A stretch of DNA of 64,000 bases, taken from positions 496,001-560,000 of the forward strand of contig JADKIU010000001.1 in assembly GCA_016722565.1 (NCBI GenBank), given 5' to 3'. The notes under the pieces are model-generated. The model was not told the DNA's origin. It did not search any database and saw only the letters and a program-made list of their open reading frames with translations. Position 1 is the first letter of the stretch. Every line of letters starts with the position of its first letter. Positions 33,626 through 42,953 of this stretch are shown piece after piece. Position numbers and translations under genes: made by a program. Source of the stretch: Bacteroidota bacterium (GTDB lineage: Bacteria > Bacteroidota > Bacteroidia > 2-12-FULL-35-15).

Positions 33626-35632
33626 ATGAAATCAATGATTAAGAAAATTGCAACCGCAGTAGCAAGTGTATTTATTTTAAACACTTCTGTTGCACAGTTA
33701 ACTGTTAACGGAGGATTTACTCCTGCACAATTGGTAGATACATTGTTAGGAACGGGTGTTACTGCCAGTGGTATTACATATACCGGTGCAACCATCAGTA
33801 GAGGAACATTTAACGGAGCATTGTCTAACATTGGTTTTTCATCAGGCGTTTTATTGACCTGCGGTAATTTAACAAATGCAATTGGTCCAAATAATATGTC
33901 GGGCGCTTCTGTTGGAAATGGACTTCCCGGTGACCCTGATTTAAATATTATCATGGCTCCTACATTGAGTTTTGATGCAACGATTTTAGAGTTTGATTTC
34001 ATTCCGACTTCAGATACAGTAAAATTTAATTATGTTTTTGCTTCCGAAGAATACATGGAGTATGTAAGTACAATCCCAGGTGGAATCAACGATGGTTTTG
34101 GATTTTTTATCAGTGGTCCGGGTATCTCTGGTCCGTTTAGTGGTGGAGCCCAAAACATTGCGCTTATTCCAGGCACAGCTTTGCCAGTTACAATGTTTAA
34201 CTTAAACTTGACATCTTATGGAATGTATTATGTTGACAATGGTGATGGTTTTGGAACGGGAACAGCACCGGATGGTGCAACCGTGCAGTACGATGGATTC
34301 ACTGTTCCACTTACCGCTATTTCTCCAGTGCAATGTGGAGAAACATATCATATTAAATTGGCGATTGGTGACGGTGGTGATGATATTTTGGATTCAGGTG
34401 TATTCTTAGAAGCGGGTAGTTTCAGCAGTCAAGGTGTTACCATCATTCCTGAAATCAGTTATGGCGGAACAAATGATTCTACCTTATATGAAGGTTGTGG
34501 TTTGGCTTGCATCTATTTTGTTAGAACTTCAAATCTTGCAAATGCAGATACTGTAAACTTAACGATAGGTGGTTCTGCAATCAATGGTGTGGATTACAAT
34601 ACCGGTGTTGTTGGTGTGCCATTGCCGAATCAATTGATTTTTGCAGCCGGACAAGATTCTATTTCTTATTGTATCAACGCAGTTTCAGATGCTGTATTAG
34701 AAGGATTGGATACCATTCAATTGTCGATTATTTTATCCGGTGCTTGCGGTGGAACAACCACTTATGCTACAGTTTATCTAAATGAATACACGCCTTTAAG
34801 TTTAACGGGATTGTCAGATACAACCTTCTGTAATTTGGGAGGAACGCTTACACTCAATGCAAATGTTACTGGTGGTGTTGAACCTTATACCTATTCGTGG
34901 AGCGGTGGATTAGCATCTACTCCAAGCAACACGGTTACGGTTACAACTACAACAACGTATACTGTTAGTGTAAATGATGCCTGCAATGGTGTGCCCGATC
35001 CAACTCCTTCTGTTTTGGATTCAGCCGTAGTTACCGTTGCAACATTTGCACCAATGGTGGTAAGTGCCGGTCCGGATATGTTGGTTTGTCCCGGTGATTT
35101 AATCGCAATCAATGCAACCATTACCGGAGGAGGTTCTCCATATACGTATAGCTGGACAACCATCACAGGTACTGATACGGTTACTTCTACAAATACTCCA
35201 CTTACAAATATTATTGCAAACGGAAATGGAATTTATCAAATTACAATTACCGATATCTGCGGCAATGTTCAAACCGATCAAGTTGCAGTTGGTGTAGAAA
35301 GTTCTTGTGTATTAAATATTCCAAACGTGATTACTCCTGATGGAACGGGTCCTGCACTGAATGAATTGTTCTTTGTAGAAAATCTTGAAAAATTTCCGGG
35401 AAGCTCCTTGGCAATTTATAACCGCTGGGGAAATAAAGTTTTTGAAAGTGCTGATTATAAAAATGATTGGAACGGATCAAAATCAGTGGATGGTGTTTAT
35501 TATTATGTGTTAACAGTGCCTGCAGCTGGAACAATATTGGCGAATGCAAATCCAAGCTCTTCATTTAAAACAACCAGCTCTGACGAAAGTAAAGTATTTG
35601 CAGGGTATTTTCACATTACACGCATGAAATAA
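33626..35632 (+). CDS. choice-of-anchor L surface protein, paralogue of the preceding gene
   Basis: A 668-residue protein with a signal peptide (about 1-23, ending NTSVAQ). Its first 280 residues are very close to 31439-33607, with shared stretches such as NAIGPNNMSGASVGNGLPGD and GINDGFGFFISGPGISGPF. The middle part has its own Calx-beta-like and SprB-like repeats (YTYSWSGG, YTYSWTT). The C-terminal domain is a diverged type B form: NIPNVITPDGTGPALNELFF, IYNRWGNKVFE and WNGSKSVDGVYYYVLTV. It starts 18 bases after the previous stop, so it is in one operon and probably arose by tandem duplication with exchange of the C-terminal half. Confidence 0.9.
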   Translation: MKSMIKKIATAVASVFILNTSVAQLTVNGGFTPAQLVDTLLGTGVTASGITYTGATISRGTFNGALSNIGFSSGVLLTCGNLTNAIGPNNMSGASVGNGLPGDPDLNIIMAPTLSFDATILEFDFIPTSDTVKFNYVFASEEYMEYVSTIPGGINDGFGFFISGPGISGPFSGGAQNIALIPGTALPVTMFNLNLTSYGMYYVDNGDGFGTGTAPDGATVQYDGFTVPLTAISPVQCGETYHIKLAIGDGGDDILDSGVFLEAGSFSSQGVTIIPEISYGGTNDSTLYEGCGLACIYFVRTSNLANADTVNLTIGGSAINGVDYNTGVVGVPLPNQLIFAAGQDSISYCINAVSDAVLEGLDTIQLSIILSGACGGTTTYATVYLNEYTPLSLTGLSDTTFCNLGGTLTLNANVTGGVEPYTYSWSGGLASTPSNTVTVTTTTTYTVSVNDACNGVPDPTPSVLDSAVVTVATFAPMVVSAGPDMLVCPGDLIAINATITGGGSPYTYSWTTITGTDTVTSTNTPLTNIIANGNGIYQITITDICGNVQTDQVAVGVESSCVLNIPNVITPDGTGPALNELFFVENLEKFPGSSLAIYNRWGNKVFESADYKNDWNGSKSVDGVYYYVLTVPAAGTILANANPSSSFKTTSSDESKVFAGYFHITRMK

Positions 35633-35659
35633 ATACACTCTTTTTTGTGAATTGTAATC

Positions 35660-37834
35660 ATGAGATTGAAACGTTTTTTGATACTCTTTTTTTTCATGAT
35701 GTTATCATTGAAAAATTTTTCTACCCACATTGTGGGTGGCGAAATTTACTATGATTACCTCGGAGGAGACAATTATCGGATTACGCTAAAAGTATATCGC
35801 GACTGTTACAATGGTGTTCCGCTTTTAGATGATCCTGCATGTATTTTTATTTTTAACAGTGCCGGTGTATTTATTGATAGCATTGAAATTCCTCGACCTC
35901 CAACCGTAATATTACCTACTACCATCAATAATCCTTGTTTTACACCACCTACCAATATTTGTGTGGAGGAAGGCATTTATCAAGGAGTGGTTAATCTCCC
36001 CAATATTCCCGGTGGCTATAACTTATCTTATCAGCGCTGTTGCAGAAACGGGACCATTTTAAATTTGGTATTGCCCGGTGATGTTGGTTCTACGTATATG
36101 GCGCACATTCCGGATAATAGTATTGCTCCAACAAACAGTAGTCCGCGGTATACCAATTTTCCTCCCATCTTTTTATGTGCAGGCGTGCCTTTGTTTTTTG
36201 ATCACTCCGCAACCGATCCTGATGGCGATTCGTTGTATTACGAATTGTGTGACCCGTATACTGGTTTAGATCCAGTTTGTCCTTCGTTGGGTGCTGTCGG
36301 TGTTGCAGCGGGTTGTCCGGGAATTGCATCGCCTCCACCTTATGCGTTTGTTCCTTGGCAAGCACCCTACAATGCAACGTATCCGATGAGTGCTTCGCCT
36401 GCTTTGGCCATTGATCCGAATACTGGATTAATGACAGGAACTCCGAATATGGTTGGACAATGGGTGGTAGGAGTTTGTGTGAGTGAATACCGAAATGGAA
36501 TTTTGGTTGATGTCAACAAACGCGATTTTCAATTCAATGTGGTTGTTTGTCCGGGTTTACCGGTTGCATCCATTCCTTTGCAAACCACATTTTGTTTTGG
36601 ATACAATGTGAATTTTACTCAAGCAAGTTTAAATGCATTCACCTATCATTGGGATTTTGGTGATCCTACCACAACATTGGATACTTCTAATCTTTTAAAT
36701 CCTACTTGGACTTACGCTGATTCAGGAACGTATCAAGTGATGTTGATTATTAATCCGGGAACAATGTGTGCCGATACGCAATCCACTACGTTTTATATTT
36801 ATCCGTTGTTGGATCCTGTTTTTTCGCCACCGGCTGGTGAATGTATTTACGAAAACAGTTTTGATTTTACTGCCGGAGGAGCATACATGGGGAACGGAAC
36901 CTTTACATGGAATTTTGGTGCAAATGCAAGTCCCACAACAAGCAATGCTCTAAACCCTACAAATATTATATACAATTCTGTTGGTACTTTTCCCGTCACT
37001 TTTACTGTCACAGAAAATGGTTGTACCGAAACATATACAAACAATGTGAATGTCTATCCAAAGCCAGTCGCTGATTATTCATTAGTAACAGCTCTCGCTT
37101 GTGAATTGCAACCTGTTCTGTTTATGGATGCTTCTGTTGGTGATACTCCTTTAAGTTATTATTGGGAGTTTGGTGATGGTGGAACAAGTAGCGTACAAAA
37201 TCCATATCATATCTATCCTGCTGTTGGAGTGTATCCCACCAGTTTAATTGTTTCTACTTCTCATGGTTGTAAAGATACCTTTGCATTGCCTTCACCGGTT
37301 TCTGTATTCCCTTCACCGCAGGCTGGAGTTGATGCAACACCAACGGATACATCCATTTTTTATCCGGATGTGCAGGTGTTTGATTTAAGCAGCGGTGCAA
37401 GCGATTGCGATATTTATTGGGGGGATGGAACATTTAGTACCAACTGCGATACGATGCATACATATACTAAACCGGGAACATATACGATTATGCAAGTCGT
37501 TGTAAATGCATCCGGCTGTAAGGATACCGCATACATTGAAGTGATTATTCGTCCTGAATTTTTATTTTATATTCCAAATGCCTTTACGCCAAATGGAAAT
37601 GGATTGAACGATGTGTTCAAACCCAAATTGCTGGGAGTACACAATTATTCATTTTTAATTTTCGATCGTTGGGGAGAAAAAATATTTGAAACAAGCAATG
37701 AGGAAGAAGGCTGGAATGGTTATTTTAAAGGCAGATTATGCACCAACGATGTATTTGTTTATAAAATTAACTTCCAAGATGATGTAGAAAACCTAGATCA
37801 TCAGTATATTGGCAGAGTAACTTTGGTGAGGTAA
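35660..37834 (+). CDS. PKD-repeat surface protein with T9SS type B sorting domain
   Basis: A 724-residue protein with a signal peptide (about 1-21). The N-terminal 290 residues are a conserved Bacteroidota adhesin-type domain: HIVGGEIYYDYLGGDNYRIT, LSYQRCCRNGTI, then DHSATDPDGDSLYYELCDPY. These include cysteine pairs and a calcium-type 'DPDGD' loop. Three to four PKD domains follow (YHWDFGDP, FTWNFGANA, YYWEFGDGGTSS). It ends in FIPNAFTPNGNGLNDVF-like and FDRWGEKIFE segments, finishing TLVR, a type B sorting domain. The four genes 31439-40090 lie in one direction with short gaps. Confidence 0.92.
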   Translation: MRLKRFLILFFFMMLSLKNFSTHIVGGEIYYDYLGGDNYRITLKVYRDCYNGVPLLDDPACIFIFNSAGVFIDSIEIPRPPTVILPTTINNPCFTPPTNICVEEGIYQGVVNLPNIPGGYNLSYQRCCRNGTILNLVLPGDVGSTYMAHIPDNSIAPTNSSPRYTNFPPIFLCAGVPLFFDHSATDPDGDSLYYELCDPYTGLDPVCPSLGAVGVAAGCPGIASPPPYAFVPWQAPYNATYPMSASPALAIDPNTGLMTGTPNMVGQWVVGVCVSEYRNGILVDVNKRDFQFNVVVCPGLPVASIPLQTTFCFGYNVNFTQASLNAFTYHWDFGDPTTTLDTSNLLNPTWTYADSGTYQVMLIINPGTMCADTQSTTFYIYPLLDPVFSPPAGECIYENSFDFTAGGAYMGNGTFTWNFGANASPTTSNALNPTNIIYNSVGTFPVTFTVTENGCTETYTNNVNVYPKPVADYSLVTALACELQPVLFMDASVGDTPLSYYWEFGDGGTSSVQNPYHIYPAVGVYPTSLIVSTSHGCKDTFALPSPVSVFPSPQAGVDATPTDTSIFYPDVQVFDLSSGASDCDIYWGDGTFSTNCDTMHTYTKPGTYTIMQVVVNASGCKDTAYIEVIIRPEFLFYIPNAFTPNGNGLNDVFKPKLLGVHNYSFLIFDRWGEKIFETSNEEEGWNGYFKGRLCTNDVFVYKINFQDDVENLDHQYIGRVTLVR

Positions 37835-37922
37835 TCACGTACAAAAAGATAGTTCACATCCCCGTAACTTATTTATGTTGTAATATTGTATTTATAATAC
37901 AGCATCGTTTATTGTATTGGGT

Positions 37923-38756
37923 ATGAGATTTAAATTTATTCTAATCGTTTTCTTTTTTGTTTGTTGTTCCAATGTGAGTGTTGCCGATCACATTGTAGGA
38001 GGCGAAATATATTACGATAACCTGGGTGCCAACAACTACCGAATTACTTTAAAATTATACCGCGATTGTTTTTCTGCCGGAGCGCCTTATGATAGTGCTG
38101 CTACCATTTTTGTTTTTAACAGTGCAGGCACATTTATAGATAGCATCAATATTGTTTTTCCAGGCTCGATACAACTTCCTCCGATTATTAATAGTCCATG
38201 TTTTAGTCCTCCAACCAATGTATGTGTGGAAGAAGCCGTGTATCAAGGCATTGTTAATCTTCCCAGTATTCCGGGTGGCTATGATTTAGTATATCAACGT
38301 TGTTGCAGGAATGCAACTATATTAAATGTAATCTCTCCAAATTCTGTCGGGTCATCCTACGTGGTGCATATTCCCGACAATACCACCGCTCCGGGTAATA
38401 GCAGTCCGCGTTACAATTATTTTCCTCCGCTTTTTGTTTGTACCGACATCCCATTGTTTTTTGATCATTCAGCTGTTGATCCTGATGGTGATTCTTTGTA
38501 TTATGAATTGTGTGATCCGTTTTCAGGTTTAGATGTGCTTTGTCCTAGCATCGGAGTGATTGCTCCTCCGGGATGTCCGGGGATTTCTTCTCCACCACCG
38601 TATGCATTTATTCCTTGGCAATCACCTTACAGTGGAACGTATCCAATGAGTGCGTCCACACCAATCTGGATTGATCCAACAACCGGTTTGTTAACCGGAA
38701 CACCGGATATGATTGGTCAATGGGTAGTTGGTGTTTGTGTGAGTGAATTTCGCTAG
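37923..38756 (+). CDS. N-terminal part of a second PKD surface protein (frameshifted)
   Basis: The ATG at 37923 (MRFKFILIVFFFVCCSNVSV) gives a signal peptide. The 277 residues are a close paralogue of the N-terminal domain at 35660: DHIVGGEIYYDNLGANNYRI, VYQRCCRNATIL and DHSAVDPDGDSLYYELCDP. The frame ends at SEFR and a TAG at 38754-38756, where the paralogue continues SEYRNGILVDVNKRDFQF. The same text (GVLIATNKRDFQFNVVDCS) resumes in the other frame at 38756. One missing base at this point explains the break. Confidence 0.86.
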   Translation: MRFKFILIVFFFVCCSNVSVADHIVGGEIYYDNLGANNYRITLKLYRDCFSAGAPYDSAATIFVFNSAGTFIDSINIVFPGSIQLPPIINSPCFSPPTNVCVEEAVYQGIVNLPSIPGGYDLVYQRCCRNATILNVISPNSVGSSYVVHIPDNTTAPGNSSPRYNYFPPLFVCTDIPLFFDHSAVDPDGDSLYYELCDPFSGLDVLCPSIGVIAPPGCPGISSPPPYAFIPWQSPYSGTYPMSASTPIWIDPTTGLLTGTPDMIGQWVVGVCVSEFR

Positions 38757-40090
38757 GTGTTTTAATTGCAACGAATAAAAGAGATTTTCAATTTAACGTG
38801 GTCGATTGTTCTACCTTGGCAGTTGCTTCCATTCCTAATCAAACCACTTTTTGTTTTGGAACAACAGTAACGTTTACACAAACAAGTGTGAATGCAGTAA
38901 ACTATCAATGGGATTTTGGTGATCAGTCTACCTTATCCGATACTTCAAGTTTGGTTGCTCCTACTTGGACCTACGCTGATACGGGAACTTATGTTGTTAC
39001 ATTAATAGTGAGTTCATCCTCCGGTTGTGCAGATACCGCAACTTCTGTTTTTCAAATTTATCCAGTAATTGATGCTACGTTTTCTCCTCCTCCAGGTGAA
39101 TGTTTTAGTGTAAACAGTTTTGATTTTAGTGGAAGTGGAACATATTCTAGTAGTGCAACATTTTTATGGAACTTCGGACCGTATGGAACACCAACGAGCA
39201 GTGCAAGTTTGAATCCAACCAACATTGTTTTTAGTGCGACAGGTTTGGTGCCCATTTCATTTACAGTGAGTGAAAATGGATGTACGGTAACCGATACAAA
39301 TTATGTTTCCATCTTTCAGGAGCCCAATGCCGGCTATTATTTGGAGTCGACAATTGCTTGCGATTTGCAGCCAGTACATTTTTTAAATACCTCTACTGTT
39401 TCTCCATTAACCTATCAATGGGATTTTGGTGATGGACAAACATCTACCTCAGAAAACCCGTATCATTTGTATCCATCGGTGGGTGTTTACTTAACAAATT
39501 TGATTGTTACCAATGCATTTGGTTGCAGTGATACGTTTTACTTGTCGGATATCGTTCAGGTTTTTCCTTCTCCTGTTGCAGGGTTTACGGTTTCTCCGCA
39601 CGATACGTCCATCACACATCCGTTTGTAACAACAGTGGATACAAGTTTTGGTGCTACCAGTTGTACCATGTATTGGGGGGATGGAACGTCCTCAACGCCT
39701 TGTGATACGATGCATACGTATCCTGCTGTAAATTTATACAGTTTAATGCAAGTGGTACAGAATGATTATGGATGCACCGACACAGCCTATTCAGAAGTAT
39801 TTATTTATCCTGGTTTTTTATTCTGGCTTCCAAATGCATTTACTCCGAATGGCGATGGAATGAACGATGTGTTTATGCCAAAATTATTTGGAGTATACGA
39901 TTATGAGTTTTTAATCTTTGATCGATGGGGAGAAAAAATATTTGAAACAGACGACTTACAAGTGGGTTGGAATGGTTTTTATAAATCCAAATTGTGTGAA
40001 CAAGATGTCTATGTTTACAAAATACGTTTCTTCGATGAGGTGGAACACCTCGAACATCAATACATTGGTAAGGTAACGTTAGTAAGATAG
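38756..40090 (+). CDS. C-terminal part of the second PKD surface protein, with T9SS type B sorting domain
   Basis: About 444 residues that continue the fragment ending at 38756. Three PKD units are visible (YQWDFGDQSTLS, FLWNFGPYG, YQWDFGDGQTST). After them WLPNAFTPNGDGMNDVF, FDRWGEKIFETDD and the end IGKVTLVR form the type B sorting domain, nearly identical to that of 35660-37834. There is no proper start codon, in line with a frameshift of a single gene of about 720 residues, the same length as its paralogue. If the break is real the cell would lack export of this protein. Confidence 0.86.
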   Translation, partial: GVLIATNKRDFQFNVVDCSTLAVASIPNQTTFCFGTTVTFTQTSVNAVNYQWDFGDQSTLSDTSSLVAPTWTYADTGTYVVTLIVSSSSGCADTATSVFQIYPVIDATFSPPPGECFSVNSFDFSGSGTYSSSATFLWNFGPYGTPTSSASLNPTNIVFSATGLVPISFTVSENGCTVTDTNYVSIFQEPNAGYYLESTIACDLQPVHFLNTSTVSPLTYQWDFGDGQTSTSENPYHLYPSVGVYLTNLIVTNAFGCSDTFYLSDIVQVFPSPVAGFTVSPHDTSITHPFVTTVDTSFGATSCTMYWGDGTSSTPCDTMHTYPAVNLYSLMQVVQNDYGCTDTAYSEVFIYPGFLFWLPNAFTPNGDGMNDVFMPKLFGVYDYEFLIFDRWGEKIFETDDLQVGWNGFYKSKLCEQDVYVYKIRFFDEVEHLEHQYIGKVTLVR

Positions 40091-40125
40091 AGTTTCGAAA
40101 ATCAAATTGACTTATTTCCAATTTT

Positions 40126-41640
40126 TCAAATCAACACATCTCCATCCATCTCTTTCGGAATGCCTACTCCTAATATTTTTAAGATAGTAGGAGCAATGTC
40201 TGCCAACTTTCCTTCCTGGATGTTTTTGTAATCGTTATCAATTAAAATGCAAGGAACAGGATTGGTTGTATGAGCCGTGTTAGGTGAACCATCCGGATTA
40301 ATCATGTAATCAGAGTTGCCGTGGTCGGCAATGATGATGAACGAATATCCGGATTCAATTCCTGCTTCTACAATTCGTTTTGTGCAAGCATCTACCGTTT
40401 CAACAGCTTTTACTACTGCTTTGTAATCTCCTGTGTGACCAACCATATCTGCATTGGCGTAGTTTAAACAAATAAAATCGGTTTCGCCTTTTTTAATTTC
40501 TGGTAAGATGGCATTGGTTAGTTCAACAGCACTCATCTCCGGTTGTAAGTCATAGGTAGCTACTTTTGGTGAAGGCGCCATAATTCTTTTTTCACCAATA
40601 AATTCTTTTTCTCTCCCACCTGAAAAGAAAAATGTAACATGCGGGTATTTTTCTGTTTCTGCAATGCGTATTTGTTTCTTTCCTGCGCTTTCCAATACTT
40701 CACCCAAGGTGTTTACCAAATTGTCTTTATCATATAGGATGTGTACATTTTTAAATGTCGCATCGTAATTGGTCATTGTAACATAATAGAGTGGGAGGGT
40801 TTTCATTCCTTGCTCCGGCATGTCTTGTTGTGTAAGCACATGTGTAATTTCTCTGCAACGGTCGGTTCGGAAATTAAAACAAATTACTACGTCATTTTCT
40901 TTGATGTTCCCAATTGGATTTCCGGAAGCATCGGTACAAACAATAGGTTTAATAAATTCATCGGTTACATTTTCTGCATACGATGCTTCGATTGCTTGAA
41001 TTGCATTTTGTGTTTTAGTTCCTTCGCCTTTTACTAATAAATCATAAGCCAGTTTTACACGCTCCCATCTTTTATCTCTATCCATAGCATAATATCTTCC
41101 TACAATACTTGCAATTTTGCCTGCGGAAGATTTTAAATGATTTTCCAGATTAGTCAAATAACCTAACCCACTTTTCGGATCTGTATCTCTTCCGTCTGTA
41201 AATGCATGAATGAATACGTTGCTTAATCCTTTGGCTTTTGCTAAGTCGCATAAATGATGTAAATGTCCTTGAGAGGAATGTACACCACCTTCTGAAACTA
41301 AACCGATAAAATGAATGGCTTTGTTTTCTTTTTTAGCATAGTCAAATGCTTTTACCAACTCTACATTTGTATCGATTGTTTTTTCGCGAACGGCTTTGTT
41401 GATGAGGGCGAAGTCTTGGTATACAATTCTCCCGGCACCTATGTTTAAATGTCCTACTTCAGAATTCCCCATTTGTCCATCGGGCAAACCAACGTTTTCA
41501 CCGGACGTACGCAAGGTACTGTGCGGATATTTTTTGTAAAGACTGTCTACAAAAGGGGTGTTTGCATTTGCAATGGCATCAGATTTTGATCCATCACCAA
41601 TTCCCCAACCATCTAAAATTATAAGTGCTACTTTTTTCAT
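40126..41640 (-). CDS. gpmI: 2,3-bisphosphoglycerate-independent phosphoglycerate mutase
   Basis: A 504-residue two-metal enzyme of glycolysis that interconverts 3- and 2-phosphoglycerate in the cytosol. It begins KKVALIILDGWGIGDGSKSD, with the first metal aspartate. The phosphoserine site is GQMGNSEVGHLNIGAGR. The phosphotransferase domain carries HAFTDGRDTDPKSG and GRYYAMDRDKRWER. The metal site at the end has ADMVGHTGDY and IIADHGNSDYM, followed by the His-rich AHTTNPVPCIL. Length and motifs match the family. It is the only copy in the window and is separated from the kinase gene by a long dispersed repeat. Confidence 0.97.
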   Translation of the reverse strand: MKKVALIILDGWGIGDGSKSDAIANANTPFVDSLYKKYPHSTLRTSGENVGLPDGQMGNSEVGHLNIGAGRIVYQDFALINKAVREKTIDTNVELVKAFDYAKKENKAIHFIGLVSEGGVHSSQGHLHHLCDLAKAKGLSNVFIHAFTDGRDTDPKSGLGYLTNLENHLKSSAGKIASIVGRYYAMDRDKRWERVKLAYDLLVKGEGTKTQNAIQAIEASYAENVTDEFIKPIVCTDASGNPIGNIKENDVVICFNFRTDRCREITHVLTQQDMPEQGMKTLPLYYVTMTNYDATFKNVHILYDKDNLVNTLGEVLESAGKKQIRIAETEKYPHVTFFFSGGREKEFIGEKRIMAPSPKVATYDLQPEMSAVELTNAILPEIKKGETDFICLNYANADMVGHTGDYKAVVKAVETVDACTKRIVEAGIESGYSFIIIADHGNSDYMINPDGSPNTAHTTNPVPCILIDNDYKNIQEGKLADIAPTILKILGVGIPKEMDGDVLI

Positions 41641-41725
41641 TTACTCCAACGAATTACTAACTTTTTACGAAATATACGAATTACGAATCTGTATGTTTGT
41701 TATTATACTTATTTGCTAGTTAGAA

Positions 41726-41810
41726 CGTCATTGCGAGGTACGAAGCAATCTCTGTTTGATATTGACTGGTCAGCCCTTCGTGAGAGATTGCTTCGTGCCT
41801 CGCAATGACG
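41726..41810. repeat. long CATTGCGAG inverted repeat between gpmI and a kinase gene
   Basis: Two 28-base arms (41726-41753 and 41783-41810) are complementary except for one mismatch and enclose about 29 bases. The outer sequence CGTCATTGCGAGG is shared with 29471 and 42874. It can fold as a long hairpin. Confidence 0.8.
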
Positions 41811-41838
41811 CTCCTTAAGAAAGCTTATCGTCCTGCAC

Positions 41839-42816
41839 CTAACCAAATGTCACCTCAAATACACTTCCTTTCGGAGCATTGTCTTTTACTGCAATAACTC
41901 CATTATGTTCCTCTACCAAATACTTTACGATAAATAATCCCAATCCTGTTCCTTTTGTTTTTCTTACTTCTTCATTTCCGACACGATAAAATTTTTGGAA
42001 AATACGTTCTTTCTCGGCATTGGAAATTCCTTCCCCTTCATCTGCTACACTCAAAATGATTTTTCCATTGGAAGATTTTAAACCTATTGTAATCGTTGAA
42101 TTTGCTGGAGAATATTTCACCGCATTTTCAAACAAATTTAAAATGATTGAAGGAAAACTCGTTCGGTCAATCTTCATTTTAATATTCGGCTCAATGTTTA
42201 AGACTACTTTTTGTGAGTAGTTAAAGAGATTAATCGTTTGATTCATCCCTTCTGTAATGTATTCCGAAATATTGTATTCTTCTTTGTTGATAGCAAAAAC
42301 ACTGTTCTCAATTTTGGCAGCAACTAAAATATTTTCTACCAAGTTGTTTAATCGTTCGGTATCACTGATGGCATTCGCAAGAATTTCTTTTTGTTTGGTT
42401 CTATCCAATTCGTGTTTTTGAAGCGTTTGCAATTGCAGTTTGGTAGAGGCAATGGGCGATTTTAATTCGTGAGTAACGGATAATAAAAAATTCTTTTGCT
42501 GTTGTGCTAATGCCGTTTCTTTCTTTAATGTTTTTCTAATTTGATATCCACCGAGTAATAATAGAAAAACAAAAACCGCCCCTTCGCTAGAAATCATCAA
42601 CCAGCGTTTATGTAATTTTTCGTTGAGCTCATTTCCCTTTTGAATGACTTCTTCCAGTGTTTCACCTTTCAGGAGGTTTACTTCTGTTTTTAAACGAATG
42701 TTTTCGGTGTTGAGTTGAAACATGGAATAGGTCCACCACGAAAATTGCAGAAATACATAAACTAACAAGATGTAAAACCAAAACAAGGGTTTTGATTTTT
42801 TAGGTGACGAATTCAT
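41839..42816 (-). CDS. membrane sensor histidine kinase
   Basis: A 325-residue kinase. The ATG at 42816 (MNSSPKKSKPLFWFYILLVY) follows a -7 box; the frame extends 21 codons upstream through a repeat. Two helices (about 12-32 and 75-93) enclose a short outer loop. HisKA contains the phospho-acceptor in LSVTHELKSPIASTKL, and the ATPase domain has N box ILNLFENAVKYSP, G1 VADEGEGIS, F KFYRVG and G2 TKGTGLGLFIVK. It should autophosphorylate and pass phosphate to a regulator; none is adjacent, so the sigma-54 regulator at 47705 is a candidate. The gene is flanked by copies of one repeat family. Confidence 0.9.
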   Translation of the reverse strand: MNSSPKKSKPLFWFYILLVYVFLQFSWWTYSMFQLNTENIRLKTEVNLLKGETLEEVIQKGNELNEKLHKRWLMISSEGAVFVFLLLLGGYQIRKTLKKETALAQQQKNFLLSVTHELKSPIASTKLQLQTLQKHELDRTKQKEILANAISDTERLNNLVENILVAAKIENSVFAINKEEYNISEYITEGMNQTINLFNYSQKVVLNIEPNIKMKIDRTSFPSIILNLFENAVKYSPANSTITIGLKSSNGKIILSVADEGEGISNAEKERIFQKFYRVGNEEVRKTKGTGLGLFIVKYLVEEHNGVIAVKDNAPKGSVFEVTFG

Positions 42817-42820
42817 ACTG

Positions 42821-42828
42821 CAAAGGTA
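42821..42828 (-). promoter_or_regulatory. -7 promoter box (TACCTTTG) of the 42816 kinase gene
   Basis: On the minus strand TACCTTTG fits TAnnTTTG and lies 4 bases before the ATG, so the leader would be minimal. Confidence 0.5.
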
Positions 42829-42873
42829 AGAAAAAAGTGCTAAAAGTCGATACCATTCCACTGCACATTGGTA

Positions 42874-42902
42874 CGTCATTGCGAGGAACGAAGCAATCTC
42901 TG
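42874..42902. repeat. single arm of the CATTGCGAG repeat
   Basis: CGTCATTGCGAGGAACGAAG is followed by CAATCTCTG, an almost exact match to the left arm at 41726, but without the partner arm. It lies between the kup gene and the kinase gene promoter. Confidence 0.7.
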
Positions 42903-42953
42903 CTCAATGATGCTCAGAAAGCATAATCTATAACGGTAGAACTCTACTTAGGT

